A DNA stretch of 5,002 nt. Origin: Verrucomicrobiales bacterium. GTDB lineage: Bacteria > Verrucomicrobiota > Verrucomicrobiia > Limisphaerales > UBA11320. This document shows, in pieces, positions 1 through 5,002 of the stretch (the stretch's first letter is position 1; the number at the start of each line of letters is the position of its first letter). The stretch spans positions 1-5,002 of the forward strand of contig DMJJ01000094.1 in NCBI GenBank assembly GCA_003452185.1, given 5' to 3'. The position numbers and the translations under genes were made by a program. The notes below the pieces were generated by a model that worked only from the letters and a program-made list of their open reading frames with translations, was not told where the DNA came from and made no database searches.

Positions 1-1
1 C

Positions 2-781
2 ATGACACCCCTTCCTGGACTCCGGCTTTTCAACCTTCAGGGACGCACAGCGCTGGTCACCGGCGGTTCCAAGGGACTGGGCCATGCCATGGCAGCCGGC
101 CTTGCCTCCGCGGGAGCCGACCTCATGCTCGTGAGCCGACACGGTGCGGAGGCTCGCGAAGCGGCTGAGGCGATCGCCCGGGAGTTTGGCCACAAAGCTT
201 GCGGCTTCCAGGCCGATGTCACCCAACCCGGGGAGGTCGAGACGATGGTGGCGGAAACGATCCGCAGCTTCGGACGGGTCGACATCCTGGTAAACAGCGC
301 CGGGATCAACATTCGCGGCCCCATCGAGACCCTCTCCCCCGACCAGTTCCAGCAGGTCATGGATGTCAACGTTCGCGGCACCTGGCTGGCGTCCCGGGCG
401 GTTGTCCCGGGAATGCGCAAAGCGGGCTGGGGCCGCATCCTCAACCTCTCGAGCGCCCTCGGGATCGTCGGCCTCGCAGGTCGGACCTCCTATTGTGCCA
501 GCAAGGGGGCCGTCGCCCAGATGACCCGTGCACTGGCGATGGAGGTGGCGGCCGACGGCATCACCGTGAACGCCCTCTGTCCAGGGCCGTTCCTGACCGA
601 GATGAACCGTCCGATTGCCGACACCGAGGATGGACGGCGCTTCATCGTCGGGGCAACCGCCCTCAAGCGATGGGGTCGGCTCGAGGAGATCCAAGGCGCC
701 GCCCTCTACCTCGCCAGCGACGCCGGGAGCTACACCACCGGATCGATGCTCGTGGTCGATGGGGGCTGGACGGCGCAGTAG
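2..781 (+). CDS. SDR-family NAD(P)-dependent oxidoreductase (gluconate 5-dehydrogenase-like)
   Basis: Predicted cytoplasmic classical short-chain dehydrogenase/reductase that interconverts a hydroxyl and a ketone, probably on a sugar, sugar acid or polyol. The 259 residues match the usual 250-260 of the family. Visible motifs: the Rossmann nucleotide-binding motif TGGSKGLG (20-27); ADV (71-73), whose Asp contacts adenine; NSAG (98-101), a common variant of NNAG; and the catalytic tetrad Asn123, Ser151, Tyr164 and Lys168 within YCASK. PG (194-195) follows the sixth strand, and the C-terminal VDGGW is typical. Lys24 and Arg46 are basic residues at positions that usually favour NADP(H) over NAD(H). 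The ATG at position 2 places the Rossmann motif at the usual distance from the N-terminus, so the gene looks complete, although its ribosome-binding site lies outside the window. The C-terminal region resembles gluconate 5-dehydrogenase and KduD-type enzymes. The family call is firm; the substrate is unknown. Confidence 0.93.
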   Translation: MTPLPGLRLFNLQGRTALVTGGSKGLGHAMAAGLASAGADLMLVSRHGAEAREAAEAIAREFGHKACGFQADVTQPGEVETMVAETIRSFGRVDILVNSAGINIRGPIETLSPDQFQQVMDVNVRGTWLASRAVVPGMRKAGWGRILNLSSALGIVGLAGRTSYCASKGAVAQMTRALAMEVAADGITVNALCPGPFLTEMNRPIADTEDGRRFIVGATALKRWGRLEEIQGAALYLASDAGSYTTGSMLVVDGGWTAQ

Positions 782-1084
782 CCGGCCGGAGTCAGGGTGG
801 GGAGAGGGTCGCTGCAGGATGTGGAGTCGGGGACGCGGACTGCTGGGGCTGAAGAAACCGGCCTGAGAAAGCAGAACATTTTCATTCTCGATCCACCCCG
901 AGTCTCCATCCGTCCGCACCTCTGCGCCTCAGCGTCACCGCGTTTCCAAAAAGAAAAGGGGACGCGTGTAAACAGGCACCTGGGCCCCCTTCACGCTAGA
1001 GCCGATCAACGCGAGTCCCCCCCGACACGGTCCCGCGCTCACCCCCGGGTTGACTCCCCGGCCGTTGCGTGACAGAAAGCGGGC
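782..1084. other. Intergenic region, 303 bp, between the SDR and propeller genes
   Basis: I find no convincing gene here. Short open frames reach into it but lack family resemblance and a ribosome-binding site. It contains a degenerate 8-bp-period array (912-943), an A-rich tract just after it (about 948-957), and a weak inverted repeat, AAGGGG (956-961) with CCCCTT (986-991). A gap of this size between two same-strand genes makes it likely that the downstream gene has its own promoter, but I cannot identify one with confidence. The bases just before the downstream ATG (AGAAAG about 7-12 bases upstream) are at best a weak ribosome-binding site. Confidence 0.6.
912..943. repeat. Degenerate tandem array of four 8-bp units
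   Basis: Four consecutive octamers read GTCCGCAC, CTCTGCGC, CTCAGCGT and CACCGCGT, followed by TT and an A-rich stretch. The third base C and the fifth and sixth bases GC are identical in all four units; the second base is T or A, the seventh G or A, the eighth C or T. On the opposite strand the units read as ACGC(G/T)-type steps. The periodicity is directly visible. From memory, similar CTCTGCG-type 8-bp arrays occur scattered between genes in several bacterial phyla, including Verrucomicrobiota; I could not verify this here. Function is unknown. It could be a dispersed intergenic repeat, a binding-site array, or chance in GC-rich DNA. Confidence 0.5.
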
Positions 1085-2461
1085 ATGAAACCCTCGCTGC
1101 TGCTCCCCCTTGGACTCGCCTTCGCCGCCGTGCTTCCCACCTCCGGCGCGGACCGGGTTCTGCACATCTGGAAGAAACTGCAGCTCGAGAACTACTACTG
1201 GAGCGAGGGGGCGAACTTTGGCGACGTGAACCACGATGGCAAGCCGGACGCCATCTCCGGCCCCTACTGGTGGGAGGGGCCCGCGTTCACCCAGCGACAC
1301 GAGTTCTACCCCGCCACGACCACCTTCACCGTGAAGCGGGCCGACGGCACGGAGGAGCGGATCCCGGGGTTTGAGGGGGCGTTTGGGAAGCGAAACTCCT
1401 ACTCCGGCGACAACTTCTTCACGTTCGTCCACGACTTCAACGGGGATGGATGGAATGACATCCTCACCTACGGGCTCCCCGGAACCCCCGCCTACCTCTA
1501 TCTCAACCCGAAGGGGGCGGAACGCCACTGGGAACGCCACACCGTGTTCGACGCCGTCGACAACGAGTCCCCCACCTTCGCGGATGTGACCGGCGACGGA
1601 AAGCCCGAGATTCTCTGCAACTCCGGCGGCACCTTCGGTTACGCCTCCCCCGACTGGTCGAACCCCACGGCCAAATGGCCGTTCATCTCCATTTCGGGGA
1701 AGGGCCCCTGGGGCAACTTCAACCACGGACTCGGCATCGGGGATGTCAACGGCGACGGGCGGCTCGACATCCTGGAGCGGGGGGCCTGGTGGGAGCAGCC
1801 CAAGGCCGGTGCTCCGGCCGGACTCTGGACCCGGCATCCGGCGGCCTTCAGCCCGGGAGGCGGGGCGCAGATGTACGCCTACGATGTCAATGGCGACGGG
1901 CTCAACGATGTGGTCACAAGCATCGCAGCCCACGGCTACGGGCTCGGATGGTATGAGCAGCTCCGCGAAAAGGACGCCGAGGGCCACCCGACCTTCCGGA
2001 CCCACGTCTTCATGAACAAGGAGACCTCGGAAAACCGCTACGGCGTCGCCTTCTCACAGCTCCATGCAGTGGAACTCGTCGACATCGATGGTGACGGACT
2101 GAAGGACATCGTCACCGGCAAGTGCTTCTGGGCCCACGGCCCCACGGGGGACCCGGACCCCACCGCCCCGGCCGTCGTCTATTGGTTCCAGTTGGTCCGC
2201 GGCACCAACGGGTCAGTCGACTGGATCCCCCACCTCATCGATGCCGACGCCGGGGTCGGCCGCCAGATCGGGGTGATGGATGTCAACGGGGACGGGCTCG
2301 TCGACCTGATCATCGGGAACAAGAAGGGGACCTTCGTGTTCCTGCACGAGGCCCGCAAGGTCTCCGAGGAGGACTGGGCCAAGGCCCAGCCCGTGGTCCG
2401 GTTCCCCGAGGCCGGGGATAAGCAGCTCCGGAGCGAGGATGTGATCCAGAGGACGAAGTAA
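1085..2461 (+). CDS. Secreted FG-GAP/VCBS-repeat beta-propeller protein
   Basis: Predicted exported protein of 458 residues. The N-terminus is a classic signal peptide: a Lys at residue 2, a hydrophobic core (about 5-17) and a likely signal peptidase I site after SGA at residue 22. There is no lipobox Cys. Seven Asp-rich calcium-loop motifs of the form DxNxDGxxD start at residues 47, 117, 167, 220, 267, 333 and 399, spaced 47-70 residues apart, as expected for the blades of a seven-bladed FG-GAP propeller with one Ca2+-binding loop per blade. The third ends in Glu rather than Asp. Several motifs lead into aromatic segments (YWWEG at 61-65, WWEQ at 235-238, GWYEQ at 288-292). No separate catalytic domain is visible, and the propeller fills almost the whole mature chain. 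The ATG at 1085 is chosen because it directly begins the signal peptide. Proteins of this style are abundant in Planctomycetota and Verrucomicrobiota and mostly uncharacterised; the aromatic segments recall aldos-2-ulose dehydratase-type propellers, but that link is tentative. It converges with the transporter gene, leaving 16 bp. Confidence 0.88.
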   Translation: MKPSLLLPLGLAFAAVLPTSGADRVLHIWKKLQLENYYWSEGANFGDVNHDGKPDAISGPYWWEGPAFTQRHEFYPATTTFTVKRADGTEERIPGFEGAFGKRNSYSGDNFFTFVHDFNGDGWNDILTYGLPGTPAYLYLNPKGAERHWERHTVFDAVDNESPTFADVTGDGKPEILCNSGGTFGYASPDWSNPTAKWPFISISGKGPWGNFNHGLGIGDVNGDGRLDILERGAWWEQPKAGAPAGLWTRHPAAFSPGGGAQMYAYDVNGDGLNDVVTSIAAHGYGLGWYEQLREKDAEGHPTFRTHVFMNKETSENRYGVAFSQLHAVELVDIDGDGLKDIVTGKCFWAHGPTGDPDPTAPAVVYWFQLVRGTNGSVDWIPHLIDADAGVGRQIGVMDVNGDGLVDLIIGNKKGTFVFLHEARKVSEEDWAKAQPVVRFPEAGDKQLRSEDVIQRTK

Positions 2462-2477
2462 GGAGCTGCCCGCGGCC

Positions 2478-3734
2478 TCAGCCCACGCGCTTGCGGGCCT
2501 CCGCCTCCGAGGTCTCGCGGATCCGCTGCCTCTCGGCGATCCGGGCGAACGGGTAGTACACCATCATCGCCAGGGCGATCGAGACCACGCCCCACACCGC
2601 CGCCTTCCAGTCCCCTCCCGACACCAGGTAATGCCCGATGATCGGTGGGGTGGTCCAGGGGACGTTCACCACCGGCTTCGCGATCACGTGCCATTCGATG
2701 AGGAGGTAGCTCCCGGCGGTCAGCAGGAGGGCGTTCAGGACGTACGGGATCATGAACACCGGGTTGAGGACGATTGGAAACCCGAAGAAGATCGGCTCAT
2801 TGATCTGGAAGATCTGGGTCGGGAGCGAGATCCGGCTCACCTTCCGAAACCCCGGCTCCTTGCTGTTCCACATGATGAGGGCCAGGGCGATTGTCGCCCC
2901 CGTCCCGCCCACGTTCACAAAGGTGGTAAAGAAACCAAGCGCCGTGATGTACGGAAGCGGCTGGCCGTGGGAGAAAGCCTCGACATTGGCGCTGAGGTAC
3001 TGGAGGAAAATCGGCGCGACGATCGCATCCATGGCATTGTCCCCGTTGATCCCAACCGACCAAAGGAGCGTCACCAGGAAGGCATACACCAGGATCCCGG
3101 GCAGGGTGTTCAGCGCGAACACCAACGGGCTGAATGCCGCCTGCACCAAGTGGTCGATATCGATCCCGAGCACGAACCGGATCCCCCAGAACGCCACCAC
3201 CAGCACGAACATCGGGATCAGCGACAGGAACGACTCATAGACCACCGCCGGAACGCTCTCCGGAAGCCGGATAACGAGGTTCCGATCGGTGAAAAACTTC
3301 TGCACCCGGACGCACACCATGGCGATCAGAATCGCGGTGAAGATCCCCTTCGACCCAAGGCCCTCGGATGAGAACCCCTGGTCCTTCATCTGGACCTGAA
3401 GCATCAGAAAGACGAGGGTGGAGATCGAGGCGCTGATGAAGGCATCCTGCTGAAGACGCTTCCCCAGGTCGTACCCGATGGCGAAGCAGACAAATACCGC
3501 CAGCAGGCCAAAGGTCCCTGTGACGGGGATCTGGATGAGCGGCAGGTACGGGGCGATGATCTTGTCCCACCCGGTGATGGGGAGAAACGCAAAGATGGTG
3601 AACATCCCTCCAATGATCGTGAGGGGGACCACCGAGACCATTCCGGCCCGGATGGCCGACATGTAGGTGTTGTCGCTCACCGCCGTCAGGGCCGGGGTGA
3701 CATGCTTGCTGAGGATCCCGGTGAGACGTTCCAC
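2478..3734 (-). CDS. PTS EIIC-type sugar transporter, lactose/cellobiose/diacetylchitobiose family, without EIIA or EIIB
   Basis: Integral inner-membrane sugar permease of the CelB/ChbC/LacE type, 418 residues from the GTG at 3734. Numbering from that start, the family N-terminus is recognisable (SAIRAGM at 26-32, then VPLTIIGG at 36-43). Long hydrophobic segments lie near 33-52, 74-90, 98-113, 130-144, 169-189, 203-227, 262-288, 314-346 and 378-394. The signature INEPIFFGFP (311-320) is present, with the conserved Glu at 313. The other family motif, normally WxxGIHG, reads WSVGING (225-231): Asn230 replaces the His, and the codon is AAC on the coding strand. The protein ends in a charged tail (about 398-418) with no fused EIIA or EIIB. 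The frame stays open upstream to a TTG at 3818, which would overlap the aminotransferase end by 28 bp, but those 28 residues (Pro/Arg/Gln-rich) do not look like the family, so GTG at 3734 is preferred. Neither start has a clear Shine-Dalgarno. It lies 56 bp after the aminotransferase on the same strand and is probably co-transcribed. Confidence 0.88.
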   Translation of the reverse strand: MERLTGILSKHVTPALTAVSDNTYMSAIRAGMVSVVPLTIIGGMFTIFAFLPITGWDKIIAPYLPLIQIPVTGTFGLLAVFVCFAIGYDLGKRLQQDAFISASISTLVFLMLQVQMKDQGFSSEGLGSKGIFTAILIAMVCVRVQKFFTDRNLVIRLPESVPAVVYESFLSLIPMFVLVVAFWGIRFVLGIDIDHLVQAAFSPLVFALNTLPGILVYAFLVTLLWSVGINGDNAMDAIVAPIFLQYLSANVEAFSHGQPLPYITALGFFTTFVNVGGTGATIALALIMWNSKEPGFRKVSRISLPTQIFQINEPIFFGFPIVLNPVFMIPYVLNALLLTAGSYLLIEWHVIAKPVVNVPWTTPPIIGHYLVSGGDWKAAVWGVVSIALAMMVYYPFARIAERQRIRETSEAEARKRVG

Positions 3735-3790
3735 GGAGGGGGGCTTTCGGTGTTGGGGTTCCAGGCGCTGCGCAAGGGGCCGTCCCGCGA

Positions 3791-5002
3791 TCAGACCCGC
3801 TTCTGCTTGCGGGCCCAAGCGGCGAGGGCCGGGGCATGGTCGTGCACCTTGGCGAAGGCGCGGGCAATGTCCTCCATGTCCCGCTTCGGCCCCAGGAACA
3901 CGCTCTGCTCAAGCCACAGCCCTTCCTCCCGGCAGATCCGGTCGCTGTTGGGGCAGTGGACGCGGGAGTAGTTCAGCCGTCGGGAAACCTTCTCAAGATA
4001 GGGGCCGAAGGACTTGTTGAGGAACATCGGCTGCTGGTGGAGCGAGATCGCGTATCCACCGGAGCAATGGATCCCCTCGGCCTGAAGCGCCTTGATGACG
4101 GCCTGTCGCGGGGCCCCGAACGAGGCGCCGTCGAGCCGAAGCATGAAGAGGTGGTAGCTGTGACGGGTGCAATCCCCGGGGCGTTTCTGCGGGTGGACGC
4201 CCGGGATCGCGGAGAGCATCGAGGCAAGGTGGCGGCCGCTGCGATCGCGGGTCACGGTCTGCGCCTCCAGTCGGGTGAGCTGCGCGTTGAGCACCGCGGC
4301 CTGAAACTCCCCAAGCCGGTAGTTGCCCGCCAGCACATGGTGCTCATACCAGAGCCCGGTCGGGATGCGGCCGCAGTTGTGGATGGAGCGGCAGGCCTCC
4401 GCCAGGCCATCATCGTTTGAGGTGATGATGCCCCCTTCCCCCGAGGTGAGGTTCTTGCTCGATTGAAACGAGAACGACGCCATGTCGCCCAGCGACCCCG
4501 CGGGGCGGCCCTTGTACAGGGCGGCATGGGCATGGGCGGCATCCTCGATCAGCACCAGCCGATGACGCCGGGCGACGGCGCGCAGCCCATCCATGTCGGC
4601 CGGCTGGCCGGCGAAATGAACCGCGATGATGGCACGTGTGCGGGGGGTGACCGCCGCCTCCACGGCCTTGGGATCAAGGTTGAAGGTCTCGAGATCAATG
4701 TCGGCAAAGACCGGCACCGCGTTCGACTCGATGACCGCCGAGGCGGTGGAATAGAACGTGTAGGGAGGCACGATGACCTCATCCCCGGCGCGGATTCCCG
4801 CCGCCAGCAGCCCGATCCGGAGCGAGACGGTCCCGTTGACGACGCCGATTCCGTAACGGCACCCGTGCAACTCGGAAAACCGCTCCTCAAACTCCTTCAC
4901 CTCGGGGCCGTGGAGCTTCCCCCATTTGCCGCTGCGCAGGGTGCGCAGGAGTCGCTGCTCCTCGGGCTTGCCAAAGATCGGCCAACCGGTGAACGGACGG
5001 GT
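3791..5002 (-). CDS. DegT/DnrJ/EryC1/StrS-family PLP-dependent aminotransferase, 5' end outside the window
   Basis: Predicted cytoplasmic fold-type I aminotransferase that moves an amino group, usually from Glu or Gln, to a keto-sugar or keto-cyclitol. The frame is open to the window edge, giving 403 visible residues, so the gene is partial at its 5' end. Residues upstream of the internal GTG at 4900 are clearly part of the family N-terminus: GWPIFG (6-11), LRSGKWGKLHGPE (22-34), then EFEERF. Using visible-residue numbering: NGT (56-58) in the cofactor phosphate region; GDEVIVPPYTF (73-83); EDAAHAHAA (153-161), with Asp154 expected to contact the PLP pyridine nitrogen; and SFQSSKNLTSGEGG (178-191), with Lys183 as the Schiff-base lysine. 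NYRL (227-230) is the conserved active-site loop. The style is closest to AHBA-synthase and inosose-aminotransferase-like members rather than ArnB or PseC, but the substrate is not determined. It precedes the transporter gene with a 56-bp gap. Confidence 0.93.
   Translation of the reverse strand, partial: TRPFTGWPIFGKPEEQRLLRTLRSGKWGKLHGPEVKEFEERFSELHGCRYGIGVVNGTVSLRIGLLAAGIRAGDEVIVPPYTFYSTASAVIESNAVPVFADIDLETFNLDPKAVEAAVTPRTRAIIAVHFAGQPADMDGLRAVARRHRLVLIEDAAHAHAALYKGRPAGSLGDMASFSFQSSKNLTSGEGGIITSNDDGLAEACRSIHNCGRIPTGLWYEHHVLAGNYRLGEFQAAVLNAQLTRLEAQTVTRDRSGRHLASMLSAIPGVHPQKRPGDCTRHSYHLFMLRLDGASFGAPRQAVIKALQAEGIHCSGGYAISLHQQPMFLNKSFGPYLEKVSRRLNYSRVHCPNSDRICREEGLWLEQSVFLGPKRDMEDIARAFAKVHDHAPALAAWARKQKRV

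Noticed and set aside
199..852. A 217-codon open frame on the plus strand overlapping the SDR gene
   Set aside because: It is Arg/Pro/Gly-rich, has no family resemblance, and lies in a different frame of a gene with a complete set of SDR motifs.
840..882. CTGCT (840-844) paired with AGCAG (870-874) before a short T-containing stretch as a terminator for the SDR gene
   Set aside because: The stem is only five pairs with a 25-base loop, and the following stretch is not a real T run.
1050..1078. TTGACT with a 17-base spacer as a possible sigma-70 promoter for the propeller gene
   Set aside because: The element at the -10 position (CAGAAA) is poor, and transcription would begin almost at the ATG, leaving no room for a normal leader.
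935..2005. A 356-codon open frame on the minus strand opposite the propeller gene
   Set aside because: Its product is Val/Gly/Pro/Arg-rich with no recognisable family. It mirrors the Asp-Gly-rich repeats of the real gene, and such long antisense frames are expected in GC-rich DNA.
2631..3371. A 246-codon open frame on the plus strand opposite the transporter gene
   Set aside because: It is rich in charged residues with no domain; the opposite strand encodes a clear membrane transporter with family motifs.
3735..3818. TTG at 3818 as the transporter start, overlapping the aminotransferase gene
   Set aside because: The extra 28 residues are Pro/Arg/Gln-rich and unlike the family, no Shine-Dalgarno precedes the TTG, and the family N-terminus begins at the GTG at 3734.
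3836..4420. A 194-codon open frame on the plus strand opposite the aminotransferase
   Set aside because: No recognisable motif; it overlaps the catalytic-domain coding sequence of the aminotransferase on the other strand.

Overview
The window is GC-rich bacterial DNA with four protein-coding genes, all plausibly linked to carbohydrate metabolism, and one intergenic stretch of about 300 bases. I see no rRNA, tRNA, CRISPR array, transposase or phage gene. The secreted FG-GAP/VCBS propeller protein, the DegT-type aminotransferase, the GTG starts without clear Shine-Dalgarno sequences and an 8-bp-period intergenic repeat all suggest the Verrucomicrobiota/Planctomycetota group. That assignment is inference from gene style, not from a marker gene.

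Layout. Positions 2-781 (+): a complete classical short-chain dehydrogenase/reductase with all catalytic residues present. Positions 782-1084: non-coding, holding a short degenerate array with 8-bp periodicity and an A-rich tract. Positions 1085-2461 (+): an exported protein with seven Asp-rich calcium-binding-like FG-GAP motifs, predicted to form a seven-bladed beta-propeller. Positions 2478-3734 (-): a membrane transporter of the PTS EIIC lactose/cellobiose/diacetylchitobiose family, convergent with the propeller gene across only 16 bp. Positions 3791-5002 (-): a DegT/DnrJ/EryC1/StrS-family PLP-dependent aminotransferase whose 5' end lies beyond the window. The last two are probably co-transcribed, aminotransferase first.

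The most interesting point is the EIIC protein. No EIIA, EIIB, HPr or EI gene is visible beside it. The His of the family's GIHG motif, expected to sit at the sugar 6-hydroxyl, reads Asn here (GING), while the Glu of the NEP motif is kept. This fits a transporter that moves a sugar without phosphorylating it.

Taken together, an NADP-type dehydrogenase, an aminotransferase of the keto-sugar or keto-cyclitol class, a sugar permease and a secreted propeller could form a module for uptake and conversion of an unusual sugar, amino sugar or cyclitol. The substrate cannot be read from the sequence, and the two strands may belong to separate transcription units with unrelated roles.
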